A stretch of 64,000 bases of DNA, taken from NCBI GenBank assembly GCA_019421365.1, contig JAHZFJ010000010.1, positions 89,132 to 153,131 on the forward strand. The letters run 5' to 3'. The notes beneath the pieces are model-generated. The model was not told the DNA's origin, ran no database searches, and saw nothing but the letters and a program-made list of their open reading frames with translations. Made by a program: the position numbers and the translations under genes. This stretch comes from Lachnospiraceae bacterium (GTDB lineage Bacteria; Bacillota; Clostridia; Lachnospirales; Lachnospiraceae). Positions 17,809 through 26,510 of this stretch are shown piece by piece (position 1 is the first letter of the stretch; every line of letters begins with the position of its first letter).

Positions 17809-19659
17809 ATGTGTGGAATAGCCGGCTTCTGCAACTTTGAAACCGATTATAGTTGCAGTCAGGGTAAATATGTTAACATACTAGAAAGTATGTCTGACAC
17901 ATTATACCATAGAGGTCCTGATGAAAATGGCCATTATCTTTCAAAACATTTTGGTTTGGCACATGCAAGGCTCTCAATAATTGATTTAGCAAACGGAAAA
18001 CAACCAATGTATCGCAGTGTAGGAGGTAACACATATGCAATTTGTTACAATGGTGAACTATATAACACCGACGAACTTCGGAATGATTTAATTCATAAAG
18101 GCTGGAGATTCAGAACCTCCTCCGATACAGAAGTTATTCTTATCGGCCATATTGAATATGGTACTTCATTTGTAGAAAAGTTAAATGGTATCTTCGCTTA
18201 TGCATTCGTCAATGAAAAGGATCAGGAAATTTCGTTATATAGAGATCGTAGTGGTATCAAGCCACTCTTCTATACGGTCTTTAATAACACATTATTATTT
18301 GGCTCCGAGTTAAAAGCAATCTTTGCTTACCCTGAGTATCAACCTCGTGTAGACAAGAATGGGCTTAACGAAATTTTCAGTATCGGACCTGCAAAAACTA
18401 GTGGTTGCGGTATATTCAAAGATGCCTACGAGATTTTACCAGGTCATTATCTAATGTATAAGGACGGTTCCATGAAACTTCACTGTTATTGGAAGTTAAT
18501 TAGCAGTGTTCATACAGATTCTTATGAGGAAACCGTAGAGAAAACCCGCTTTCTTATAACGGATTCTATCTCACGTCAGATGGTTTCTGACGTACCAATC
18601 TGCACCTTTTTATCTGGCGGTATTGATAGTAGCCTTGTTTCAGCTGTGTGTACTAATGAACTCAAAAAACAAGGCAAGCAATTACAGACATATTCCTTCG
18701 ATTTCGTTAATAACGAAAAATACTTCAAATCTAACCCCTATCAACCTGCTAGTGACAGACCTTATGTTGATAAAATGGTGGAATTTCTAGATAGCAATCA
18801 TACTTATCTCGAATGTGACAACTATACAATGGCAGATTGTCTTTATGAATCCGTTGATGCGAGGGATCTTCCTGCCATGGCCGATATCGATTCCTCTATG
18901 TTGCATTTTTGCCGTCAGGTAAAACAATATAATAAGGTTACTTTAACCGGTGAATGTGCCGACGAAATCTTTGGTGGTTACCCATGGTTCCATAAAGAAG
19001 AATGCTTTAATGCTACTACTTTCCCTTGGTCTATGGACATTAGTGCAAGGAAATCATTCTTATCTGATTCTTTTCTTAGTGAACTAAAAATGGAAGAGTA
19101 TATTCGTGCAACTTATGAGGCCTCTATCTCAGAAACTCCAAGACTTGCTGAAGATTCTAAGACAGAAGCTAGAAGACGTGAAATCTCTTATCTGAATCTC
19201 AGATGGTTTATGCAAACGTTATTAGATCGTATGGACCGTACAAGTATGTATTCCGGCTTAGAAGCACGTGTTCCTTTTGCAGACCATAGGATTATTGAAT
19301 ACGTCTGGAATGTACCTTGGTCAATCAAATACAAGGACAATATGGTAAAACATCTACTACGTGAATCTGCGAGAGGTCTATTACCTGACGAAATCTTATT
19401 CCGCAAGAAGAGTCCATATCCAAAGTCTCACGATCCTGCTTATGAACAATTGTTACAACAACGCTTTATCGATATAATTGAAACTCCTTCTTCACCTATA
19501 TTAAACTTTATTGACAAGAAAAAGGTATATCAATGCCTAAGCAGTCCTTCTGACTACGGTAAACCATGGTATGGTCAACTAATGGCTGGTCCTCAGAGGA
19601 TAGCTTATATGCTTCAAGTTAACTATTGGTTAGAAAAATATCATATTGAAATTCTGTAA
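17809..19659 (+). CDS. asnB: Asparagine synthetase, glutamine-hydrolysing
   Basis: A 616-residue cytoplasmic enzyme that converts aspartate, glutamine and ATP to asparagine. The N-terminal glutaminase domain begins with the nucleophile Cys2 (MCGIAGFCN) and carries LYHRGPDENG and YNGELYN. The synthetase domain has the PP-loop LSGGIDSS (about residue 268), GECADEIFGGYPW, and ARVPFADHRIIEYVWN. AGGAGG precedes the ATG by 9 bases. All key motifs are intact, so ordinary asparagine synthesis is the best call, although AsnB-like enzymes also occur in peptide-modifying pathways. Confidence 0.95.
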   Translation: MCGIAGFCNFETDYSCSQGKYVNILESMSDTLYHRGPDENGHYLSKHFGLAHARLSIIDLANGKQPMYRSVGGNTYAICYNGELYNTDELRNDLIHKGWRFRTSSDTEVILIGHIEYGTSFVEKLNGIFAYAFVNEKDQEISLYRDRSGIKPLFYTVFNNTLLFGSELKAIFAYPEYQPRVDKNGLNEIFSIGPAKTSGCGIFKDAYEILPGHYLMYKDGSMKLHCYWKLISSVHTDSYEETVEKTRFLITDSISRQMVSDVPICTFLSGGIDSSLVSAVCTNELKKQGKQLQTYSFDFVNNEKYFKSNPYQPASDRPYVDKMVEFLDSNHTYLECDNYTMADCLYESVDARDLPAMADIDSSMLHFCRQVKQYNKVTLTGECADEIFGGYPWFHKEECFNATTFPWSMDISARKSFLSDSFLSELKMEEYIRATYEASISETPRLAEDSKTEARRREISYLNLRWFMQTLLDRMDRTSMYSGLEARVPFADHRIIEYVWNVPWSIKYKDNMVKHLLRESARGLLPDEILFRKKSPYPKSHDPAYEQLLQQRFIDIIETPSSPILNFIDKKKVYQCLSSPSDYGKPWYGQLMAGPQRIAYMLQVNYWLEKYHIEIL

Positions 19660-19735
19660 GGGATCTGTCAAAAAATTAGCATGTCTATATGATATCAAAG
19701 TTAGATCATTAACGTACCAAAAACAAATTTTGCAA

Positions 19736-19800
19736 AACTTCGCACTTGATGACTTCAATGAGTAAATAACTGCTCTAGATGAAGTTTTATGTGCGAAGTT
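19736..19800 (+). repeat. AACTTCGCAC repeat, copy 2 (best preserved ends)
   Basis: AACTTCGCAC and GTGCGAAGTT form a perfect 10-bp terminal inverted repeat around a 45-base interior. It lies in the convergent gap between the asparagine synthetase and YitT genes and is the only hairpin-forming element there, so it may serve as the terminator. Confidence 0.8.
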
Positions 19801-19814
19801 TACGTAATCTTATA

Positions 19815-20741
19815 CTATAAACGTTTCTCAAAATTACCTGCAATAGAAAGATCCTCTTGAATTACTACGAAGGCATTCTCATCAATTTCCTTTATTCTCT
19901 TTACAAGCCTGCTTACTTCATACTTAGATACTGCTGTATATATAATATTCGTCTCTTCACCAGTGAAAGCACCTTCACCTTTCCAGCAAGTTGCCCCTCT
20001 TACGATTTCTCTTGTAATTAAAGGCCGTATCTCTGAAGACTTCGTAAAAATTAATGCTGTAGTCTTTATATTCTGATAATGGCTCTTATCGATTACGATT
20101 GACATAACTGCCATGAAAATAACGGAATAGATTACAATACTAATATCAAACAATAGTGCACAAACACCAAACACAAAGGCATTGATGATAATTGAAAGTT
20201 TTCCTACGCTAAAGTCATCATATTTCTTGGCCAAATAAACACCTAGTATATCTTGCCCACCACCTGATCCACCGGAACGAAGTGTTAGCCCAACACCAAA
20301 CCCACCAATTATTCCTCCTATTAAGCAAGCACCGATTACATCATTAATAATAGGCTCTGCGGGCGCAGTAATTACAAGTAAGAAAATAGACTGGAAGGTT
20401 ACACATACGATCGTCTTGACAAAGAACCCCTTACCTAGATTGCAATATGCCAATATAAACAATGGTATGTTTAAAATATAATAAATCGCTCCTGCTATAT
20501 CAAAATCGCCAAAATTCATTCCTAGATAATCAACTAATAATGTACGGATTATTTGTCCAATTCCTATAAAACCGCCCGTATACAATCCTAATGGCACGAT
20601 AAAGACATTGATACCAATTGTGAGCAATGCAGTACCACTAATTGCTAGAAGGTAACTTATTATGATATCTTTTTTTCTTTTTTTCTCTTTGACCAATTCT
20701 TTTTGCTCTCTGCCATCATTTTGATTCAATTGACCAACCAT
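19815..20741 (-). CDS. YitT family membrane protein (DUF161 plus DUF2179)
   Basis: A 308-residue protein. About five membrane segments between residues 28 and 205 match the YitT_membrane fold, with the Gly-rich GGSGGGQDILGVYLAKKY typical of the family. A cytoplasmic DUF2179 domain (about residues 225-305) ends in IDENAFVVIQED. Its physiological role is not established. A Lys-rich cytoplasmic N-terminus precedes the first helix. AGGAGG lies 9 bases before the ATG. Confidence 0.9.
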   Translation of the reverse strand: MVGQLNQNDGREQKELVKEKKRKKDIIISYLLAISGTALLTIGINVFIVPLGLYTGGFIGIGQIIRTLLVDYLGMNFGDFDIAGAIYYILNIPLFILAYCNLGKGFFVKTIVCVTFQSIFLLVITAPAEPIINDVIGACLIGGIIGGFGVGLTLRSGGSGGGQDILGVYLAKKYDDFSVGKLSIIINAFVFGVCALLFDISIVIYSVIFMAVMSIVIDKSHYQNIKTTALIFTKSSEIRPLITREIVRGATCWKGEGAFTGEETNIIYTAVSKYEVSRLVKRIKEIDENAFVVIQEDLSIAGNFEKRL

Positions 20742-20862
20742 TTTATTATTCCTCCTGCTAACGCACCTACTATTTTATAACAATTATAAATACTACTATA
20801 ACCATTTTGGGTAGAAATATGTAATAGTCAGGTTATTGCTAGCAGAGCTTGAACACAAAAAA

Positions 20863-20896
20863 ACAACTAAGATTCGTGCTGAATTCTTAATTGTTT
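20863..20896 (-). terminator. Terminator of the lytic transglycosylase gene
   Basis: An imperfect stem joins AACAACTAAGATT with AATTCTTAATTGTT. On the minus strand it is followed by a run of seven T. Confidence 0.7.
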
Positions 20897-20941
20897 CTAT
20901 TGTTAAGTTAAACAACTCCTCAATAAAAGCCTTTAACTGTT

Positions 20942-21748
20942 CTATATACTTTTTAACATATTAATAATCGGTGTAGACATACCAATCTGATTATATGCTT
21001 GATAGCTGGAATCTTCTTTTTCGCTATTTTCCTCACTACCAAACATGATTTCAATCATCTTAAGATAATCGTCCATCGAAAAAATCTCATCAAGCTTATC
21101 TGATAATTCCTCAACTGTTGATATACTTTCATTGATTTCAACTTCATCTGATGGAATCGATACATTAATCACTGGTGTTGTAGGTGCTGTAGCAGCTACA
21201 TTCGAGGTAGCATTCGATGCTTCCTTACTAGTTACTGTTATGCCTGATGCATCTAGATTCTGATTATAGTAGCCCATTACTTTCACTACATAGTTCTGCG
21301 TTTCTTTAAAAGGTGGAATACCTCCATACTTTCTTACGTTACCGCTTCCCGCATTATATGCTGCTAACGCCAGTTTTGTATCACCATCATATTGATCTAA
21401 TAGCTTAGAAATTAACTTCGCACCACCCATAATATTTTGTTCTGCATCATATGCATCGGTAACCCCAAGTTCTTTTGCTGTTGCAGGCATAAGTTGCATA
21501 ACACCCATCGCTCCACTTTTAGATACAGCATCAGGTTTAAAATTTGACTCTTGCTTTGCAATTGCTTTTAACAAATCGATACTTACATTATATTTATCTG
21601 CTGCTTTTTCAAAGATATCTTCTAATGATACTTCTTTATCTTGATTCAAATAACTATCAAAAGATGTAGATGAAGTCTTCTTTGTATTCGATACTTTACT
21701 AGACTGGTTTACAACTTGAGTTGTATTCGAAACATTATTTATCTGCAT
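20942..21748 (-). CDS. Lytic transglycosylase (SLT domain) without signal peptide
   Basis: The SLT domain spans about residues 43-165. The catalytic Glu67 is in AIAKQESNF, followed by SGAMGVMQLMPATA and the ALAAYNAGSGNVRKYGG motif, all intact. The enzyme cleaves peptidoglycan glycan strands with 1,6-anhydro product formation. The N-terminus (MQINNVSNTTQVVNQSSKVS) is polar and lacks a hydrophobic signal. Export may therefore be non-classical, for example with the flagellar apparatus (inference). The C-terminal 95 residues are acidic and low complexity. GGAGG lies 6 bases before the ATG. Confidence 0.88.
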   Translation of the reverse strand: MQINNVSNTTQVVNQSSKVSNTKKTSSTSFDSYLNQDKEVSLEDIFEKAADKYNVSIDLLKAIAKQESNFKPDAVSKSGAMGVMQLMPATAKELGVTDAYDAEQNIMGGAKLISKLLDQYDGDTKLALAAYNAGSGNVRKYGGIPPFKETQNYVVKVMGYYNQNLDASGITVTSKEASNATSNVAATAPTTPVINVSIPSDEVEINESISTVEELSDKLDEIFSMDDYLKMIEIMFGSEENSEKEDSSYQAYNQIGMSTPIINMLKSI

Positions 21749-21841
21749 TGCGTACCTCCGGTCATAATATTCCTAAAGGAATTATAATTAGACTAATTAT
21801 AACAAGTGTACTAGGGCAATGCAATATGCAATTTGTCTCAT

Positions 21842-22240
21842 TTATGCAAAATTGATTCTTTCAACTTGGGGATTTATAATCCATATCGCCGATAACTCGG
21901 ACTGCATGTCGTACCTCTTTAGATTTTGACATGCAAGCGTAAATTCTTCACCCATTAGTAAAGCTTTACTTACTTCACCAGTAATCGTATGCTGAATACC
22001 TTCGTTAGTAATTACCGTAATATCGACATTCTTATGAAATGCCATACAATAGAGCATTTCTTGTTTATCTGGTTCACATTTTGAACAATCATAATAGACA
22101 ATCCTGCCATCTTTGTTAATATGCAATGAATTGTACGTTGTAGTATGAGGAATTCCGTCTTCATTGTATGTTGTTAGTGTTTTCATAACATCATCACGAT
22201 TCATAACTTTTCTTAGTTCTTCCGAAACCTTAATAAACAT
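21842..22240 (-). CDS. Pyridoxamine 5'-phosphate oxidase-like flavin-binding split-barrel protein
   Basis: The 132 residues show a split-barrel pattern: RDDVMKTLTTYNEDGIPHTTTYNSLHIN followed by alternating strands such as KNVDITVITNEGIQHTITGEV. A Cys cluster (CSKCEPDKQEMLYC) is unusual. Members bind FMN or related cofactors and act as small oxidoreductases. Similarity is at the level of fold pattern, so the call is tentative. GAGGAG precedes the ATG by 9 bases. Single gene. Confidence 0.55.
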   Translation of the reverse strand: MFIKVSEELRKVMNRDDVMKTLTTYNEDGIPHTTTYNSLHINKDGRIVYYDCSKCEPDKQEMLYCMAFHKNVDITVITNEGIQHTITGEVSKALLMGEEFTLACQNLKRYDMQSELSAIWIINPQVERINFA

Positions 22241-22396
22241 GTATGAATGCTCCTCTCCAACAAGATTTCAGCTATTTTGACAATTATCACTCTGCTCAAG
22301 TCAAAACAGCATGTTATTTTTAACATTTATTGTTAATATTATAACATAGCAGTTGTTATATTGCACTATTATTTTTATTTATTAATATTATTTTCA

Positions 22397-23827
22397 TTAC
22401 ATTTGTAGTTCAGCCACTGCATCTTTTGTCCCCTTAATCGGTAAACGCATCTCGAAAGTTGTACCTGTACCAACCTCGCTGTATACAGCAATCGTACCAT
22501 TATGCCTCTCAATTATTGCTTTAGTTATAGATAAACCAATTCCCATTCCTCCTGTCTTTGAATTTCTGGACTTGTCAACCCTATAGAAGCGCTCGAATAT
22601 AAAGCCAAGCTCCTCTTTCGAAATCCCTTGACCATAATCTATTACTTGAATAACCACCTCTTTCTTGTCTTCAATCCGGTAAGATATTGAAATCTCATCC
22701 CCCTCCGATGAATAAGTAATGGCATTGGCTATTAGGTTAATCATACATTGTTTTATTCGCTGTACATCACCATATACGGTGGCATCTTCGGGTACTTGCA
22801 GACGAATCGTAATCTTCTTTTCATTTATTCTCTTTTCGAATTCGTTTTGGAGTCTACTGCACATATCATAGAAATTAAATTCACTCATGTATAAAATTTC
22901 ACAAGTGTTCTCCAAAATATACAATTCCTGTAATTGATTCACCAAATTAGATAATCGTAAGATTTCTGTATGACAACTCTCAAGTCTTACATTAGTTGGT
23001 TCCCAAAGTCCATCCATCATTGCTTCAACTTGACCTTGCAGATTACACAGTGGTGTTCTAAGTTCATGAGCAATATCTGTACACATCTGTCTCTTTTGAA
23101 GTTCCTCTTTCTTTAAAGCGAAAGACATCTCATTGATAGAATAAATCAAGTCTTCCAATTCTTTCGTGCTTGATTTCTCCTTAGCTTGTACGCCATACTC
23201 TCCTGCTGCAATTCTTTTTGCAATTTCAATTACGCTAGTAATCGGGTTACTGATACGATTTGTCATTATAACAGCTATTATAATAGACATTAAAAGAAAG
23301 ATTGCTCCAATCCAAAAGATCGCATGATTTAGATTACTAACTAGTGTTACTTCATTAACAGATAAAGAATATGGTCCATAATATCCTACATACACCCAAC
23401 CTATTATTTCCGTCTGTTCATTCTCTATTACGTATTTGTTCTCTGTATATTCACCTCTAAAATTAGGATAAATCATATGCATATGTTCTTCTACTGTCTC
23501 TAGTATCTCTATACATTCTTGTTCATTTTTTGTCCGTATATCAAATCGGAAGCTGCCGTCAACTGATTCTATTCGTAATAAGAGCCCCTTCCTTAAACTT
23601 GTAAGTCCAATTTGCTCAATATTCTTCTCATCAAATGTACCTGTTACTATATCATATTGCCTCTCTATTCTTTCTACCGTTTGGCTAACTAATTTTCTAT
23701 GGAGATTCTCAGCATATTCACGAAATATGGTAACAATGGATATATTGAATACAACAGCTAATAAGACGACAATGACCATAGTTGTAATTGAATATAGTAT
23801 GATCATTCTGTTTTTTAGTGATTTCAT
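22397..23827 (-). CDS. Sensor histidine kinase (HAMP, HisKA, HATPase)
   Basis: The 476 residues comprise a membrane segment (about 8-32), an extracellular sensor of about 130 residues, and a second membrane segment (about 168-188). A HAMP domain (about 190-243) follows, then the dimerisation/phosphoacceptor motif DIAHELRTPL with His254, and an ATPase domain with N, G1 (DYGQGI), F (FERFYRVDKS) and G2 (GGMGIGLSI) boxes. It is encoded 50 bases downstream of its response regulator. The ligand is unknown. The system may control the NlpC/P60 hydrolase gene just upstream, whose upstream region has OmpR/WalR-type direct repeats. Confidence 0.95.
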   Translation of the reverse strand: MKSLKNRMIILYSITTMVIVVLLAVVFNISIVTIFREYAENLHRKLVSQTVERIERQYDIVTGTFDEKNIEQIGLTSLRKGLLLRIESVDGSFRFDIRTKNEQECIEILETVEEHMHMIYPNFRGEYTENKYVIENEQTEIIGWVYVGYYGPYSLSVNEVTLVSNLNHAIFWIGAIFLLMSIIIAVIMTNRISNPITSVIEIAKRIAAGEYGVQAKEKSSTKELEDLIYSINEMSFALKKEELQKRQMCTDIAHELRTPLCNLQGQVEAMMDGLWEPTNVRLESCHTEILRLSNLVNQLQELYILENTCEILYMSEFNFYDMCSRLQNEFEKRINEKKITIRLQVPEDATVYGDVQRIKQCMINLIANAITYSSEGDEISISYRIEDKKEVVIQVIDYGQGISKEELGFIFERFYRVDKSRNSKTGGMGIGLSITKAIIERHNGTIAVYSEVGTGTTFEMRLPIKGTKDAVAELQM

Positions 23828-23877
23828 AATCGTAACTATACTCCCTTCAATGGAATCCTATCAATTATACAGTAAAT

Positions 23878-24561
23878 CTATGCCTTCATAAAACGATACC
23901 CCACTCCATGCACCGTTATGATATATCTTGGTTTCTTTCTGTCTGGTTCAATCTTTTGGCGCAATCCCTTAATATACGTATCAATACTTCGGTCATAGCC
24001 ATCAAATTCTCCTTCTAAAGCATACATTATTAACTGTTCTCTCGAAAAAACTCGATTTGGTGAGGTCACTAAGGTTTCAAAAATCTTATATTCTGTTGGG
24101 GTTAGATGTACTATGTTTCCTTGAACCATAACCATTCTTTTATCAAGATCATAGGAAAGATACTCATCTTGAACTACTACACTAGAGGATTCTACATTAC
24201 ACCTTCTAAGTACTGCCTCTACCCTTGCAATTACATTCCTTGGGCTAAATGGTTTACCAATATAATCATCTGCACCTATTGATAAACCATGTACCATACT
24301 ACTCTCATCTGTTTTTCCTGTAACCATAATAACTGGTATCCCATATTCTTTCCTAATATCCTTACATAGGTCTTCACCTTGAATATCAGGTAACATCAAA
24401 TCTAATATAACTAGATGGACCTTCTGATTCTTCAAGATATCAAGAGCATGCATTCCATTAGCAGCTTCAAAAACTTCATATCCGCTATTCTCTATATATA
24501 CTCGAAGTAATTCTCTTATCTGGTCTTCATCATCAACAATCAAAATTGTCTTAGTATCCAT
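23878..24561 (-). CDS. OmpR-family response regulator
   Basis: The 227 residues consist of a receiver domain (residues 3-115) with the acidic pair Asp10/Asp11, phosphoacceptor Asp54 (VILDLMLPD) and conserved Lys in GKPF, then a winged-helix DNA-binding domain ending in RKPRYIITVHGVGYRF. AGGAGG is 8 bases before the ATG. It is cotranscribed with the histidine kinase. The divergence of the DNA-binding helix is too great to call WalR or PhoP by eye. Confidence 0.95.
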   Translation of the reverse strand: MDTKTILIVDDEDQIRELLRVYIENSGYEVFEAANGMHALDILKNQKVHLVILDLMLPDIQGEDLCKDIRKEYGIPVIMVTGKTDESSMVHGLSIGADDYIGKPFSPRNVIARVEAVLRRCNVESSSVVVQDEYLSYDLDKRMVMVQGNIVHLTPTEYKIFETLVTSPNRVFSREQLIMYALEGEFDGYDRSIDTYIKGLRQKIEPDRKKPRYIITVHGVGYRFMKA

Positions 24562-24619
24562 CCTTTTATCCTCCTACAAAAAACACCCATTATCTCTATC
24601 TTTTAGTATTAACGAAAAA

Positions 24620-24664
24620 AAAATCACAATACATAAGAACTTTAATTCTCATGTATTATGATTT
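24620..24664 (-). terminator. Hairpin downstream of the NlpC/P60 gene (first of two)
   Basis: AAATCACAATACATAAGAA pairs with TTCTCATGTATTATGATTT (a few mismatches). A second hairpin, ACAATAGAAA with TTTCTATTGT, lies at 24673-24706, closer to the NlpC/P60 stop. Together they probably terminate that transcript before the response-regulator gene. Confidence 0.55.
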
Positions 24665-24716
24665 AATTCATGACAATAGAAAGTTCGCAAGGCGTTTTTC
24701 TATTGTTGCTTGACTT

Positions 24717-26039
24717 TTAAACAATTCTACGAATTGATTTAATCGGTCTATAATTTACATTTGATATAATAATACCAGTTTTTGGTGAACTAGCATGGAT
24801 TAATTTTCCGTTACCAATGTAGATTCCAATATGGCCAGTATACGCAATTAAATCTCCTGGTTGAGCTTGTGATATACTTGCTACTCTTCTACCTGCCACA
24901 CCTTGTGCACCTGAAGTTCTTGGTAGTGAGATACCAAAGTTTTTGAATACACTCATTACAAACCCAGAACAATCTGCACCGTTCGTTAAGCTTGTACCAC
25001 CGTAAACATAAGGATTTCCTCTAAATTGTACTGCATAGTTAGCAATTTGTTGTCCTAGTGATTTGTTCCCAGGTGATGTGCTTGTTGAACCTGATGTTTG
25101 TGAGGAAGATCCAACAGATGAAGATGAACTGCTTGAGGAACCACTTGATGTACTGCTTGATGTACTGTTGCTACTTGTATGTGTTGTGTTCCTATTAGAA
25201 GTCGCTTGTTGTTGTGCTAATAATTCTTGTCTTCTAGCTTCTTCTTCTGCTCTCTTTTCTGCTTCTTCTCTTTCTAATCTTGCACGTTCTTCTTCAATTG
25301 ATTCTGCTTGTTCATTTTCTGTATATAACTCAACATATTCAGCAGAAACATATCCTGAATGGTCATCTGTTTTAATTTTAACCCAGTTTTCTGATTCTTT
25401 CTTAACTGGTAAAACTTCACCTTCGCCTACTAATGTAAGAACCGTTGCGTCTTTCTTTGCTTTTTCTCTTACCTTTAATGTTGTAGTTGTAACAATTGCT
25501 AAACGGTCACCTACTTCATCAGCCTTTTTCTGTGCCTCTTCTCCAGCTAATACATAATCAGCCTTTACATATCCCGTAACAGATCCTGATTCAATTTTGT
25601 ACCAACCATCTTTTTCTTTAATAATTGTTCCAACACCATTGTTATATAATTTACCAACAACTTTGCTGTCTTCACTTGCTTTTCTTCTAATGTTTAGATA
25701 GTTATCTACTTGCGCAATAACAATTTCTGCTTTCTCTTCTTCAGCCTCGCGAGCTTTTGCTTCGAGTTCTGCCACCTCTTTATCTGCTTCTTCTTCTAAT
25801 CTTAATGCTTCTTCCACTAATGCAGCACTGTTAAAGGTAAGACTAATATCATGTAAACTACTATTGTCTTCAAGCAATTTTTCTATATCTTCTGTACTAT
25901 AGTTGTATTCAACTGCGTTATCATTCATCACCTTGCTAGCACTTGCTACGTTTGGGAATGCTGCCGTTTCTAATAATAGAATTCCCACCGCTGACATAAC
26001 TAACGTTCTTTTTTGTAATACTTTCATGTTTTTAAACAT
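24717..26039 (-). CDS. Secreted cell-wall hydrolase: two SH3b domains and a C-terminal NlpC/P60 endopeptidase
   Basis: A peptidoglycan gamma-D-glutamyl-diaminopimelate-type endopeptidase of about 440 residues. A signal peptide (LQKRTLVMSAVGILLLETAAF, cleavage near ASA) leads to an Ala/Glu-rich coiled stretch, two SH3b domains (about 115-180 and 185-245), a second Glu/Ala coiled stretch, and a Ser/Thr-rich linker. The NlpC/P60 domain has catalytic Cys357 in GADCSGFV and His in TGHIGIYIGNG. The open frame extends to 26114, but GGAAGGAG sits just before the ATG at 26039. A second ATG at 26027 is possible. The upstream region carries WalR-like boxes and a structured leader. Confidence 0.93.
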   Translation of the reverse strand: MFKNMKVLQKRTLVMSAVGILLLETAAFPNVASASKVMNDNAVEYNYSTEDIEKLLEDNSSLHDISLTFNSAALVEEALRLEEEADKEVAELEAKAREAEEEKAEIVIAQVDNYLNIRRKASEDSKVVGKLYNNGVGTIIKEKDGWYKIESGSVTGYVKADYVLAGEEAQKKADEVGDRLAIVTTTTLKVREKAKKDATVLTLVGEGEVLPVKKESENWVKIKTDDHSGYVSAEYVELYTENEQAESIEEERARLEREEAEKRAEEEARRQELLAQQQATSNRNTTHTSSNSTSSSTSSGSSSSSSSSVGSSSQTSGSTSTSPGNKSLGQQIANYAVQFRGNPYVYGGTSLTNGADCSGFVMSVFKNFGISLPRTSGAQGVAGRRVASISQAQPGDLIAYTGHIGIYIGNGKLIHASSPKTGIIISNVNYRPIKSIRRIV

Positions 26040-26055
26040 ACTCCTTCCAAAGTCT

Positions 26056-26113
26056 GGAGACTTTGTGCGAAGCACAAATCTTTGTGTGACGATAATCCTC
26101 ACACTAATCTCCA
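26056..26113 (-). promoter_or_regulatory. Predicted three-way-junction leader RNA of the NlpC/P60 gene
   Basis: On the minus strand TGGAGA (26113-26108) pairs with TCTCCA (26060-26055). Inside are GTGTGA (26104-26099) with TCACAC (26089-26084), and TTTGTGC (26078-26072) with GCACAAA (26068-26062). The three stems close a junction that ends 5 bases before the GGAAGGAG ribosome binding site. It does not match a riboswitch class that I recognise. Confidence 0.5.
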
Positions 26114-26152
26114 AGTTTTCAATTAACTTTAGTTTTAGTTCCTGTTGTAATT

Positions 26153-26179
26153 GTTACAATTCTGTTACATTGTATTACA
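26153..26179 (-). promoter_or_regulatory. WalR-like direct repeats upstream of the NlpC/P60 gene
   Basis: Read on the minus strand: TGTAAT (26179-26174), four bases, TGTAAC (26169-26164), five bases, TGTAAC (26158-26153). The last pair fits the published WalR (YycF) consensus TGTWAH-N5-TGTWAH, which controls autolysin genes in Bacillus and relatives. Confidence 0.6.
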
Positions 26180-26311
26180 AGAATGTGGCGATTTTATGGT
26201 GATTTGTGATTTTCTTTCACAGAAATGTAAAATCTATTTCCTCTCCCCCCTATTATACCGGTAAAGGGACCTTACGAAATTATTAAAATCAACGTTATCT
26301 CCCCCATCTCA

Positions 26312-26340
26312 TTGACAGTACCAAACCTAGTATTTATAAT
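26312..26340 (+). promoter_or_regulatory. Consensus sigma-A promoter of the LRR gene
   Basis: TTGACA (26312-26317), 17 bases, TATAAT (26335-26340): a perfect match to the vegetative consensus. It gives a leader of about 163 bases before the LRR start codon. Confidence 0.8.
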
Positions 26341-26345
26341 GGAAG

Positions 26346-26398
26346 TTATCGGAAGAAAATCAAGCACGAACGCAGTGAGTATTTGATTTTACCGATAA
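26346..26398 (+). promoter_or_regulatory. Long hairpin at the start of the LRR gene leader
   Basis: TTATCGG pairs with CCGATAA, and AAAATCAA with TTGATTTT, below a loop of about 19 bases. It begins within a few bases of the predicted transcription start. A smaller AGAACGTAGTTCT hairpin follows near 26408. The motif GAACG(C/T)AGTGA occurs twice in the leader (about 26368 and 26435). Its role is unknown; it may stabilise the 5' end or regulate. Confidence 0.5.
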
Positions 26399-26510
26399 GT
26401 AAGCGATAGAACGTAGTTCTAGAGCATTGGGATTGAACGTAGTGAAAGACCGTTACTCCCTAGCAGTCACACGACTCTAATAATTTTATAAAAGAAAGGG
26501 GCAATATTTA

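Noticed and set aside
17328..19659. Lasso-peptide or other modified-peptide cluster (Cys peptide plus AsnB)
   Set aside because: AsnB has both the glutaminase and synthetase domains with normal motifs, and no leader peptidase, RRE protein or exporter is linked. The idea is kept only as a possibility.
26040..26310. ydaO-type c-di-AMP riboswitch before the NlpC/P60 gene
   Set aside because: The structured part is only about 60 bases and lacks the conserved ydaO sequence blocks as I know them; it is reported instead as an unassigned three-way junction.
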